NCBI GenBank assembly: GCA_016490735.1
Contig: JAEMWC010000056.1
Location: 47,501-111,500, forward strand
Length of the DNA: 64,000 nucleotides
From: Pachyseris speciosa
Taxonomy: Eukaryota > Cnidaria > Anthozoa > Scleractinia > Pachyseridae
Direction: 5' to 3'
Below are positions 33,801 to 45,929 of the stretch, piece after piece. The notes below the pieces were generated by a model that saw nothing but the letters and a program-made list of their open reading frames with translations, was not told the DNA's origin and did not search any database. Position 1 is the stretch's first letter, and each line of letters starts with the position of its first letter. Made by a program: the position numbers and the translations under genes.

Positions 33801-36800
33801 TAGTATACCCTTATAAACCCTAGTATACCCTTATAAACCCAGTTATACCTAGCAAACCCTGGTATACCCTTATAAACCCTAGTATACCCTTTTAAACTCT
33901 AGTATACCCTTATAAACCCAAGTATACCCTAGCAAACCCTGGTATTACCCTTATAAACCCTACAATACCCTTTCAAACTCTAGTATACCTTATAAACCCT
34001 AGTATAGCCTTATAACCCTAGTATACTCCTATAAACTCTAGTATACCCTAGTCAACCCTAATATACCTTATAAAACCCTAATTTCCCCTGATACACCTGT
34101 ATACCACTATGAACCCCAGTATACCCTAGTAAACCCTGGTATACTCCTATAACCCTAGTATACCCTAGTAAACCTTAGTATGCTCTATAAACCCAAGTAT
34201 ACCCTAGCAAACCCTGGTATACCCTTATAAACCCTTGTTTACCTTTTAAACTCTAGTATACCCTTATAAACCCAAGTATATCCTAGCAAACCCTGGATTA
34301 CCTTATAAACCCTAGTATACCCTAGTATACACTTATAAACCCCAGTTATACCGTTGTAAACCCCAGTGTACCCTTATACACCCTAGTATACCCTAGTAAA
34401 CCCTAGTATACTCCTATAAACCCTAGCATACCCTAGCAAACCCTGGTATACCTTATAAACCCTAGTATCCCTTTTAAACTCTAGTATACCCTTATAACTA
34501 GTATCCCTAGTATACCCTAGTAAACCCTGGTATACTCCTATAAACCCTAGTATACCCTAGCCCTTTTAAACTCTAATATACCCTTATAAACCCAAGTACA
34601 CCCTTATAAACCCTAGTATACTCCTATAAACCCTAGTATACCCTAGTAAACCCTGGTATACCCTTATAAACCCTAGTATACCCTTTTAAACTCTAGTATA
34701 CCCTTATAAACCTAGTATACCCTAGCAACCCTGGTATACCCTTATAAACCCTAGTATACCCTTATAAACCCTAGTAATACCCTTATAAACCCTAGTATAC
34801 CCTTATAAACCCTAGTATACTCCTATAAACCTTGGTATACCCTAGTAAACCCTAATATACCTTTATAACCCTAGTAAACCCTGGTAATACTCCTATAAAC
34901 AAGTATACCCTAGCAAACCTTGTATACCTTATAAACCCTAGTATAGCCCTTTTAAACCTCTAGTATACCCTTATAACCCAAGTATACCCTAGAAACCCTG
35001 GTATACCCTTATAAACCCTAGTATACCTTTTAAACTCTAGTATACCCTTATAAACCCTAGTATTACCCTTATAAACCCTAGTATACCCTTTTAAAACTCT
35101 AGTATACCCTTATAAACCCAGTATACCCTAGCAACCCTGGTATACCCTTATAAACCCTAGTATACCCTTTTAAACCCTAGTATACCCTTATAAACCCTAG
35201 TTATCCTTATAAACCCTAGTATACCCTTTTAAACTCTAGTATACCCTTATAAACCCAAGTATAACCTAGCAAACCCTGGTATACCCTTATAAACCCTAGT
35301 ATAACATACCCTTTTAAACCCTAGTATAACCCTTATAACCCTAGTATACCCTTATAAACCCTAGTATACTCCTATAAACCCTAGTATACCCTAGTAAAAC
35401 CCTAATATACCCTTATAAACCCTAATATCCCCTTATAAACCCCTGTATACCACTATGAACCCCAGTATACCCTAGTAAACCTGGTATATCTCCTATAAAC
35501 CCTAGTATACCCTTAGTAAACCCTAGTATGCTCTATAAACCCAAGTATACCCTAGCAACCCTGGTATACCCTTATAAACCCAGTATACCCTAGCAAACCT
35601 TGGTATAACCTTATAAACCCTAGTATACCCTTTTAAACTCCAGTATACCTTATAAACCCTAGTATAACCCCTTATAAACCCTAGTATACCCTTATAAACC
35701 CAAGTATACCCTAGCAAACCCTGGTATACCCTTATAAACCCTAGTATACCCTTATTAAAACCCTAGTATACCCTTATAAACCCTAGTATACCCTTATAAA
35801 CCCTAGTATACCCTTATAAACCCTAGTATACCCTTATAAACCCTAGTATACCCTAGCAAACTCCTGGTATACCCTTATAAACCTAGTATAACCCTAGCAA
35901 ACCTGGTATACCCTTATAAACCCTAGTATACCCTTTTAAACTCTAGTATACCTTATAAACCCTAGTATACCCTAGCAAACCCTGGTATACCCTTATAAAC
36001 CCTAGTATACCCTTTTAAACTCTAGTATACCCTTATAAACCCTAGTATATCCTATAAAACCCTGGTATACCCTTATAAACCCTAGTATACCCTAGTATAC
36101 CTTATAAACCCAGTATACCTTGTAAACCCTGTACCCTTATAAACCCTAGTATACCCTAGTAACCCTAGTATACTCCTATAAACCCTAGTATACCCTAGCA
36201 AACCCTGGTATACCCTTATAAACCCTAGTATACCCTTTTAACTCTAGTATACCCTTATAAACCCAAGTATATCCTAGCAAACCCTGGTATTATAAACCCT
36301 AGTATACCCTAGTATACACCCTTATAAACCCCAGTATACCGTTGTAAACCCCAGTGTACCCTTATAAACCCTAGTATACCCTAGTAAACCCTAGTATACT
36401 CCTATAAACCCTAGTATACCCTAGCAACCCTGGTATACCCTTATAAACCTAGTATACCCTTTTAAACTCTAGTATACCCTTATAAACCCTAGTATCCCCT
36501 TTTAAACTCTAGTATACCCTTATAAACCCTAGTATAACCTAGCAAACCCTGGTATACCTTATACCCTAGTATATACCCTTAAAACCCTATATACCTTTAT
36601 AAACCCTAGTAAACCCTAGTAAACCTTGGTATACTCCTATAAACCCAAGTATACCCTAGCAAATCCTGGTATACCCTTATAAACCTAGTATACCCTTTTA
36701 AACTCTAGTATACCCTTATAAACCAAGTATATCCTAGCAAACCCTGGTATACCCTTATAAACCCTAGTATACCTAGTATACCTTATAACCCCAGTATACC

Positions 36801-37352
36801 GTTGTAAACCCAGTGTACCCTTATAAACCTAGTATACCCTAGTAAACCCTATTATACTCCTATAAACCCTAGCATACCCTAAGCAAACCCTGGTATACCC
36901 TTATAAACCTAGTATCCCCCTTTTAAACTCTAGTATACCCTTATAAACCCTAGTATACCCTAGCAAACCCTGGTATAACCCTTATAAACCCTAGTATACC
37001 CTTATAAACCTAGTATACCTTTATAAACCTAGTAACCCTAGTAAACCTTGTATACTCCTATAAACCCAAGTATACCCTAGCAAATCCTGGTATACCCTTA
37101 TAAACCCTAGTATACCCTTTTAAACTCTAGTATACCCTTATAAACCCAAGTATACCCTAGCAAACCCTGGTATACCCTTATAAACCCTAGTATACCTTTT
37201 AAACTCTAGTATACCCTTATAAACCCAAGTATACCCTAGCAAACCCTGGTATACCTTATAAACCTACTATACCTTTTAAACTCTAGTATACCCTTATAAA
37301 CCCAAGTATACCTTGGCAAACCCTGGTATACCCTTATAAACCCTAGTATACC
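30879..37352. repeat. Left minisatellite array, unit CCCTAGTATACCCTTATAAA (noisy)
   Basis: About 6.5 kb of a 20-bp unit made of two 10-bp halves, each starting CCCT. Common half-variants are CCCTAGTATA, CCCTTATAAA, CCCTAGCAAA, CCCTGGTATA and CCCTTTTAAA. Higher-order blocks recur, for example the block with ACTATGAACCCCAGTATACC near 32310, 33590, 34100 and 35450, and the one with ACCGTTGTAAACC near 32555, 33035, 34350, 36335 and 36800. Single-base losses are scattered throughout, unlike the right array. It is non-coding; the frame at 35523-35717 is a repeat artefact. Confidence 0.97.
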
Positions 37353-37356
37353 ACCC

Positions 37357-37597
37357 TTAAGGCCATGTTACACGAGGCAATTTTTCTTGCAACTCGCAAC
37401 GTAACAAACGTTGCGTTGCAAGTTGCGAGAAAAAATTCACGTGTAACATCCCATTTTGCAACTGCAATTGTTGCGTTGCGAGTTGCGAGAAAAGTTGCCA
37501 ACGTGTAACATACCCTCTGCAACTTGAAAGGTTTTTTATTCGTCATCGTTGCGTTGCGAGTTGCAAGAAAAATTGCCTCGTGTAACATGGCCTTTAA
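37357..37597. mobile_element. TTAA-type MITE at the inner edge of the left array
   Basis: TTAA-GGCCATGTTACACGAGGCAA at the left and TTGCCTCGTGTAACATGGCC with TTTAA at the right form an inverted pair. The interior is rich in GTTGCGTTGCGAGTTGC and its complement. Open frames on both strands are low-complexity translations. Confidence 0.85.
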
Positions 37598-37917
37598 GCC
37601 GGGCTACACGAGCGATTTTTTGCTTGCGATGGTGATGCGATTTTTTTGGAAAATTGTCGCGTCGCCGGCGCGCGGTGAAAATCACCCTTGTAGCCACCCT
37701 CGCACAGGTGATGCGACAGCTCAAGAAATCGCAGAAAAAGAATCGCGAAAAGTTAAAATCATTCAATTTCTCGCGATTTTTTTCTTGCGATTTTTTACCT
37801 GTTGCGTTGCCAGTTCAAGGGTGGCTACACTTGCGATTTTCATCGCGCGCTGGCGACGCGACAAATTGAAAAATCGCATCACCGGCGCGAGCGAAAAATC
37901 GTTTGTGTAGCCAGGGC
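37598..37917. mobile_element. Second TTTAA-flanked foldback, adjacent to the first
   Basis: TTTAA-GCCGGGCTACACGAGCG at the left and TTTGTGTAGCCAGGGC-TTTAA at the right. The arms contain repeated TCGCGATTTTT and GGCGACGCGAC motifs. It shares its left target site with the preceding element. Confidence 0.82.
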
Positions 37918-37922
37918 TTTAA

Positions 37923-38144
37923 ACTGGCAACGCAACAGGTAAAAAGTCGCAAGAAAAACATCGCGAGAAATTGAATGAGTTTAATTTTTAGCGATTCTTT
38001 TTCTGCGATTTTTTGAGCTGTCGCATCACCTGTGCGAGGGTGGCTACACGGGTGATTTTCACTGCGCGCTGGTGACGCGACAATTTAAAAAAAAAATCGC
38101 ATCACCATAGATAGCAAGAAATCGCTCTTGTAGCCGCGGCTTTA
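37923..38144. mobile_element. Partial third copy of the GCCxxGGCTACA foldback family
   Basis: This stretch repeats AACGCAACAGGTAAAAAGTC and the GATGCGAC motifs of the preceding element and ends CTCTTGTAGCCGCGGC-TTTA. It looks like an incomplete or nested relative. Beyond it, 38145-39790 holds only an eroded TATCCA-rich MITE piece (38292-38432) and featureless AT-rich sequence. Confidence 0.6.
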
Positions 38145-39791
38145 GCCTCAATAACCTCGCTGTTGAGATCAAAATTCTAAAGAATTTGTTATCCCGAGCG
38201 AGGTTAGTGAGGCTGTTTTGAATGCAAACTAAAGAATAATTTAAAGGCAGCCATTTTTGCATAGGGTCTATAAGGTGAAATCATCTGGCCCCGGTTGATG
38301 AACTGGTGGATAATGCTGTCCACTGGATTAATAACTACCCAGTGGATAGTCTAGTTTGTTTTGCCAAAACGTATCCAATGGATAGTTATTTATACCACCA
38401 CTGGATAGTGTTATCCACGCTTTGAACAACTGTTGCGGTCAGTACAATAGCTTTGCACGCACTGTTGGCTCTCAGCAGCATTTTGCAAGCACAAAATTCT
38501 ATGTTTTTCTATGAATAGGTTTGGTCTTATTTCAGAGTTATGCGATTTGCGACGATTATTACATTAGATTCCCCAAACTGTGCAATCTAATAAAAATATA
38601 TAAATTTAGGCAAGCCTAAAAGCAAAACTCCCAGATACTTTAATGAGTTATCAGCTGTGATCACATAAAAAAATTGCTCACAAAGTTATCGAAAAGTTAA
38701 TTGAGTTGTTTTCCTCGATTAAGCGCCAAAATTCACAACATATTTTCGATGAGTCGTCGTAATTTAAAAGCGCATCTAGATTCCTTGAAACTGCATCAAG
38801 CGTTATCTTTGATTGTTATAACTTTGCTCGAATTGTTCTGTTTTACATTTTCTGAATTTTTTGAGGAATTTGATTTATCTTGAATGTATTTCTATAATTG
38901 TTGGGAAGTTGTATGTCCAAAAAAACTCTGAACTCAAATATTAAATCGCCACGTAAACCGAAAGATGTTTCTGCGGTTTTCTGAAAGCTAATTCTGAATC
39001 CACGGGGTTGCAATTTTAACACACTGGCAATAATGAATCCAAATTGACCACTTGGATAATATAAGTCTCTTATTTATGTGTGTGGGTGTGCAGTGTTGTT
39101 AAATAGTTCTTTTCGCTTTTGTTTTGACTTGTTTCAGTTGCAGTATTTATCTGCATTTTGCGAAGGCGTAATCTTGCGGCTGGATATTTAATTTTTATAT
39201 TCTCTTTACAAATCCGTTTAAAATCAAATGACAGTTAACCTTACAACTTAAGAGAAAATTTCTGTTAAATGTTTGTGAAGTGTGAATGCACAACAAAAAC
39301 GAAATAAAACCAAGAGCTTAAAATTAAAAGCAGCAGCGTAAACAAAATGGTTAGACTGAATCCGAAATCTTAATATAGAACTTCTTTCATACATGTAACT
39401 GGGAGATATAAGTATAAAAACAGACAATTACAAAAAAATTAGACCAAGAATAGTTAGTAACCTAGTTTGTTTCCTCATATTTGGAGAACTTTGTCAATTC
39501 AGCATAATAAAGCTCAAACCAGCTTAATAAATATCGGACACGAAGCAGAAACGGTAGAGGGTATTGAATGGTAGAAAGTATTAATCTCTCTTTCCTTTTG
39601 ACTGCCCGTTAATGTAACCTGCTTCTGCCTACTCTTCTATGATTTCTTTCATGTTCTTTGTATGAAACACTGAGTTTGTGGAATTTCCTTAATAAATTTG
39701 CCTTCATTTCACTTGGCACGACACAACATAATTACCAAGAACACTTTTAAACATCTGCTTTATTAATTCCGTGTTTGCTTGTTAATTTCAG

Positions 39792-40295
39792 CTTCTAATC
39801 TGGATATTGTGGCTGGTAGTATGATACTGTTTACGTTGACCCATACTTTGTTCGCAATCACCTTGTTGAACGAAGAGACACAGCGATATGTCGATAACAT
39901 TATCAAACAGTTTGAAGAGGATTCTCAACGTTTCAAGCATTGTCTTGTTATTTATCCTCCTTTACCAGCTCTCGGCTCGTCAAAAGACTTTTTTTTTCTT
40001 GCCGAAGTTGATGATCTGGAGTCCCAAAGAGCAATTTGAAATTTCCATTAAGTGTCCCGAGCATGGAACTGAACTGCAGCCATCACTCTGGACAAGTGAC
40101 GTTTCTGGAAAGGGAGGTCAAATTGCTAGACTCGTTTATGATCTCATGGGAAACGTCATTCTTATTCAAAGAATATATCTTTGTGTTAATGGTGGGCGAC
40201 GTCATTTGATGCGAGCAACTACACCAGATATTCATAACGTCTTGCCCAGTTATATTCAAGAATATTTTCCTGCTGTAATTTTTCAGCGAGCGAAA
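39792..40295 (+). pseudogene. Broken gene fragment of the 15-kb element (DUF6729-like region)
   Basis: Two overlapping plus-strand frames read as one protein if the nine-T run at 39989-39997 were one base shorter. The first gives RYVDNIIKQFEEDSQRF and LVIYPPLPALGSSKDF; the second gives FLPKLMIWSPKEQF, then CPEHGTELQPSLWTSD, LVYDLMGNVILIQRIYLC and VLPSYIQEYFPAVIFQRA. A Cys-rich motif followed by an IL-Q-Y-C core and a final PAVIFQRA-like segment is what I recall from uncharacterised cnidarian proteins that pair such a domain with transposase-like regions. The family call is from memory and tentative. A TTTCAG acceptor precedes it. It is cut off on the right by LINE sequence. Confidence 0.45.
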
Positions 40296-40329
40296 AGAGT
40301 TGGAGGGAGTTGGGGGAGTGGGGAGAAAG

Positions 40330-42264
40330 ACGTTCCCTCATGTCAGGAACTTGTTGAAAACGAGACAAATATCTCGGATAAGCAAAGCATTGCTGAGATA
40401 CTTAACTCGTTTTTTGTCGATCAACCGAAGAAACTGGTTGCAGCGCTTGAACTTGGCTCGTTGAACGTCATCTCAACGACGACTACTATCAGACAAGGCA
40501 TTGGTGCATTTGACCTCCCAAGAATAACTCAGAAGAGGGTTGTAGAGTTGCTGTTATCTATTCCAACCCATAAGGCCACCGGAGACGACGGCATCAGTGC
40601 CAAAATACTTAGAATTGCTGCTCCAGCAATTGCACCATCGCTGACGAAGTTATTGAATTACTGCCTGTCTGCACAGACTTTCCCTACCATCTGGAAGATC
40701 GCAAAAGTCACCCCTGTTTTTAGAGGAAACGGCAGTAGGAATGATAAGAACAACTATAGACCGATTTCTGTGCTCCCCATTCTTTCGAAAGTGCTGGAGA
40801 AACACATTTGCGATCATCTATGTAACTTCTTGAAGGAGAATGATTTGTTCCACCCTCTCCAGTCTGGGTTTAGAAAATCTCATTCCCCTGAAACTGCGCT
40901 TATCCGATTGGTAGACCAGTTACTGTTCAACCTTGACAATGATAAAGTCACTGGACTTGTTTTTATTGATTACAAGAAGGCGTTTGATCTGATCGACCAT
41001 AAATTACTACTGTTAAAATTAAGGGCCCTTGGAGTGGATGAGAGCAGGTTACCCCTATTCCGTGACTATCTGAATGGAAGATGCCAGTATGTGAACATAA
41101 ACGGGTACCATTCTACTAAAAGGGCCATAACATCTGGAGTTCCACAGGGCAGCATCCTAGGACCAATTCTATTCCTTGTATTTATTAATGACTTACCTGC
41201 AACACTGCAGCACTCTGTGGCTGATATTTATGCCGACGACACAACTATTAGCTACTCCACCCATTATACGACGGCACCGAATGATATCTCGGACGGCCTT
41301 CAGACGGATATTGATGAAATCTTGAATTGGTCAGCAGACAACAAAATGATACTTAATGAAACCAGAACAAAATCTATGCAGTTGTTACTGGCAAACGGTT
41401 AGCCAAGAAAGTCCAGTCCACTCTGCAGTTACACGTAAATTCTACTGAACTTGAACAAGTGAGCTCGCATAAACTATTAGGAGTCAAGATTGACAGCCAG
41501 CTTACTTTTGACCAACATGTTGAAAAACTATGCACGAAGCTATCGCAGAGAATCGCCGTGTTGCGGAAAATAAGGCGCTTCCTGCCGCTAGACCAACGGA
41601 AACTCTACTATAATGTTATGATCAAGCAGACGATGCTATATGCATCAACCGTATGGACATCTTGTTCTGTCGAGAATATACAGAAAGTTTTTAAACTTCA
41701 GAAACGCGCGGCACGTGCAATTCTCGGGGCCGATACCAAAGCGAATAGCGTACAACTGTTTAGAAAATTGGATTGGGTTCCATTTTTTCACGAGGCCAAA
41801 GTGAATAGGTTATTAATGGTATACAAACGACTGTTTGGGGACTGTCCATCTGATATGTCTCAGATGCTGACGAGAAACGCTGATGTCAATGAAAGACCAA
41901 GCAGACATGGGCTATTAAACTTTGTCTGTCCCCGATTCAAACGGGAGTCAGAGGGAGGAAGGTCTTTCACAGTATCGACCACACGCCTCTGAAATATGAT
42001 ACGAAGTAATATTAGAAGCAAACCAAGTTTGGCAAGTTTTAAGAAGACCATGATTGATTATTTTAAGGACAGCTACAAACACCTAGATCGTTTTATCCTC
42101 TAGTTTAATTGTGCTCCATTTTTTCATAGCGTATTTTAATTGAATTTTTATTATTCTAGTTTCTTGATTTTACCCAATATTTTTGTTCCTTTGTATTATA
42201 TATTGAGGGCCACTGGTTTTTCAGTTTTTTACTGTCACGTGTCTACCCTCGTTAAATAAAGTTG

Positions 42265-42306
<42 letters not shown>

Positions 42307-42324
42307 ATTATTATTATTATTATT
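40330..42324 (+). mobile_element. 5'-truncated non-LTR retrotransposon (jockey/CR1-like) with ATT tail
   Basis: The frame to 41402 has the reverse transcriptase motifs: KATGDDGISAKIL (start of the RT domain), WKIAKVTPVFRGNGSRND, NYRPISVLPILSKVLEK, QSGFRKSHSPETAL, VFIDYKKAFD (catalytic Asp), GVPQGSILGPILFL, ADIYADDTTI (YADD box). The frame then breaks near 41385, resumes as TGKRLAKKVQS and runs through HKLLGVKID and RRFLPLDQRKLYY. A TGA at 41990-41992 stands where Trp is expected in the TRLWN-type motif, with coding similarity continuing to about 42103. The endonuclease is missing. The copy ends in (ATT)n at about 42265-42324. It is dead as it stands. Confidence 0.9.
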
Positions 42325-42329
42325 AGGCT

Positions 42330-45300
42330 GGCTTTCCAGGGATATGCTTGGGATTAGAAGGGTGTAGTAGGGTTTACAAGGGTGTTTAAGGTTTTACATA
42401 ACTAAAATGAGGTTTAAAAGGGTGTTACGGTTTTTAGAGTGTACAGGGGTTTACTAGGATATTTTGGAATTTACTCAGGTATAACAGGGTTTACTAGAAT
42501 ATTTTAGGGGTTTACTGAAGGTTTTATAAGCATGACTAGGGTTTTCAAGGGTTTACAATGCTCTGCTAGGGTTCAAAAGGGCAAACAACGGCTTACAAGG
42601 GCATAACGGGGTTTAGTAGGGTATACTAGGGTTTAAAAAGGTGTGATGGGGTTTACTGGGGTGCGCTAAGGTTTACAGTAACGTTACTAGGGTAACCTAA
42701 CGTTTACTAGGGCTAGCAAGGATAAAATAAGGGTTTATTAAGGTTTATAAGGGTATACTAGGGTTTGCTAGGGTATACTAGAGTTTATAAGAGTATATGA
42801 GGGTTTATAAGGGTATACTTGAGTTTATAGTGGTATACAGGGGTTTATAAGGGTATACTGGGATTCATAGTGGTATACAGGGGTTTATAAGGGTATATTA
42901 GGGTTTATAAGGGTATGCTGGGTTTTTCTAGGGTATACTAGGTTTCACAAGGGTATAAAAGGGTTTACAAGGGTATACTAGGGTGTATAAGGGTATACTG
43001 GGGTTTACAACGGTATACCAGGGTTCATTAGTGTATACTAGGGTTTATAAAGATATACTAGGGTTTATATGGGTATACCAGGGTTTATAAGGGTATACCA
43101 GGGTTTATAGGGGTATACTAGGGTTTATAAGGGTATACTAGGGTTTATAAGGGTATACCAGGGTTTATAGGGTATACTAGGGTTTATAGGGGTATACTAG
43201 GGTTTGTAAGGATATACGAGGGTTTATAGGGGTATACTAGGGTTTATAAGGGTATATCAGGGTTTATAAGGGTATACCAGGGTTTATATGCGTATACCAG
43301 GGTTTACAAGGGTATACTAGAGTTTATAAGGGTATACTAGGGTTTACAAGGGCATACTCGGGTTTATAGGGGTATACTAGGGTTTGTAAGGATATACGAG
43401 GGTTTATAGGGGTATACTAGGGTTTATAAGGGTATATCAGGGTTTATAAGGGTATACCAGGGTTTATATGCGTATACCAGGGTTTACAAGGGTATACTAG
43501 AGTTTATAAGGGTATACTAGGGTTTATAGGAGTATACAGGGTTTATAAGGGTTTACTAGGGTTTATAAGGGTATACTAGGGTTTATAAGGGAATACCATG
43601 GTTAATAAGGTATACCAGGGTTTATAAGGATAGACTAGGGTTTATAGGGGTATACCAGGGTTTATAAAGGTATACTAGGGTTTATAAGGGTATACCAGGG
43701 TTTGCTAGGGTATACTAGGGTTTACAAGGGTATACCAGGGATTATAAGGGTATACCAGGGTTTATAGGGGTATATTAGGGTTTATAAGAGTATACTTGAG
43801 TTTAAAAGGGTATACTAGGGTTTATAAGGGTATACTAGAGTTAATAAGGGTATACTAGGGTTTATAAAGGTGTACCAGGGTTTATAAGGGTATACTAGAG
43901 TTAATAAGGGTATACTAGGGTTTATAAGGGTGTACCAGGGTTTATAAGGGTATACTAGAGTTTATAAGGGTATACTAGGGTTTATAAGGGTATACTAGGG
44001 TTTATAAGGGTATACTAGGGTTTATAAGAGTATACAGGGTTTATAAGGGTATACAGGGTTTATAAGGGTATACTAGGGTTTATAGGGGTATATTAGGGTT
44101 TATAAGAGTATACTTGAGTTTAAAAGGGTATACTAGAGTTAATAAGGGTATACCAGGGTTTATAAGGGTGTACCAGGGTTTATAAGGGTATACTAGGGTT
44201 TATAAGGGTATACAGGGTTTATAAGGGTATACAGGGTTTATAAGGGTATACTAGGGTTTATAGGGGTATATTAGGGTTTATAAGAGTATACTTGAGTTTA
44301 AAAGGGTATACTAGAGTTAATAAGGGTATACTAGGGTTTATAAGAGTATACAGGGTTTATAAGGGTATACTAGGGTTTATAGGGTATACTAGGGTTTGTA
44401 AGGGTATACGAGGGTTCATAGGGGTATACTAGGGTTTATAAGGGTATATCAGGGTTTATAAGGGTATACCATGGTTTATATGGGTATACCAGGGTTTACA
44501 AGGGTATACTAGAGTTTATAAGGGTATACTAGGGTTTATAAGAGTATACAGGGTTTATAAGGGTATACTAGGGTTTATAGGGGTATACTAGGGTTTGTAA
44601 GGGTATACGAGGGTTCATAGGGGTATACTAGGGTTTATAAGGGTATATCAGGGTTTATAAGGGTATACCATGGTTTATATGGGTATACCAGGGTTTACAA
44701 GGGTATACTAGAGTTTATAAGGGTATACTAGGGTTTATAAGAGTATACAGGGTTTATAAAGGTATACTAGGGTTTATAAGAGTATACTAGAGTTTATAAG
44801 GGTATACTAGGGTAAATAAGGGTATACCAGGGTTTATAAGGGTAGACTAGTGTTTATAAGGGTATACTATGGTTTAAAAGGGTATACCAGGGTTTATAAG
44901 GGTATACCAGGGTTTATAGGGGTATACTAGGGTTTATAAAGGTATACTAGGGTTTATAAGGGTATACTAGGGTTTACAAGGGTATACCAGGATTTATAGG
45001 GGTATATTAGGGTTTATAAGAGTATACTAGAGTTTATAGGGGTATACTAGGGTTAATAAGTGTATACCAGGGTTTATAGTGGTATACCAGGGTTTATAAG
45101 GGCATACTAGGGCTTATAGGGGTATACTAGGGTTTATAAGGGTATACCAGGGTTTACAAGGGTATACTAGAGTTTATAAGGGTATCCTAGGGTTTATAAG
45201 AGTATACAGGGTTTATAAGGGTATACTAGGGTTTATAAGAGTATACAGGGTTTATAGGGGTATACTAGGGTTTATATGGGTATACCAGGGTTTACAAGGG

Positions 45301-45880
45301 TATACTAGAGTTTATAAGGGTATCCTAGGGTTTATAAGAGTATACAGGGTTTATAAGGGTATACTAGGGTCTATAAGGGTATACCAGGGTTTATAGGGGT
45401 ATACTAGGGTTTATAAGGGTATACTAGGGTTTATAAGGGTATACCAGGGTTTACTAGGGTATACTAGGGTTTATAAGGGTATACTAGGGTTTATAAGGGT
45501 ATACCAGAGTTTATAAGGGTATACCAGGGTTTATAGGGGTATACTAGGGTTTATAAGGGTATACCATGGTTTATAGGGGTATACTAGGGTTTGTAAGGGT
45601 ATACCAGGGTTTATAGGGGTATACTAGGGTTTATAAGGGTATACTAGGGTTTATAAGGGTATATTAGGGTTTATAAGGGTATACTAGGTTTTATAAGGAT
45701 ATACCAGGGTTTATAGGTGTATACCAGGGTTTATAGGGGTATACTAGGGTTTATAGGGGTATACCAGGGTTTAAAGGGGTATACTAGGGTTTATAAAGGT
45801 ATACTAGGGTGTATAGGGGTGTACCAGGGTTTATAGGGGTATACTAGGGTTTATAAGGGTATACTAGGGTATACTAAGGA
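42330..45880. repeat. Right minisatellite array, inverted relative to the left (unit TTATAAGGGTATACTAGGGT)
   Basis: About 3.5 kb of the exact complement of the left-array unit. Bases 42330-42720 are strongly diverged. From about 42730 outwards the units are regular, with few single-base losses. Higher-order repeats are obvious: blocks containing TTATATGCGTATACC recur at about 43285 and 43465, and blocks containing TTGAGTTTAAAAGGGTATAC near 43794, 44112 and 44292. The G-rich strand has GGG every 10 bases. Confidence 0.97.
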
Positions 45881-45929
45881 TGTCCGGGTGACTATATGTG
45901 TGTTAACATGAATTACTTGCCTTTGGGGA

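Larger units (their letters stand above)
30835..45919. mobile_element. 15-kb element with inverted minisatellite arms between RAD51 and VPS54
   Basis: Both ends carry the same unique sequence in inverted orientation. The left reads TAATTCATGTTAACACACAT from 30841 and then ATAGTCACCCGGACATCC; the right reads the complement, ending at 45915. Each unique end runs straight into a large minisatellite array, also inverted between the two arms. The direct repeat CCTTTGGGGA abuts the outside of the proposed limits and may be the target duplication. The core (37353-42330) has three TTAA-type foldbacks, a gene fragment and a LINE. Superfamily is unknown. Long inverted ends made of tandem repeats occur in several giant eukaryotic DNA transposons, but no intact transposase is visible here. 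Confidence 0.7.

Noticed and set aside
35523..35717. 64-residue open frame rich in GYTRVYK
   Set aside because: It is a translation of the minisatellite; the 20-bp unit explains it fully.
30879..45880. CRISPR-like or centromeric array
   Set aside because: There are no unique spacers, the unit is 20 bp without spacer structure, and the inverted layout with unique ends fits an element better than a centromere.
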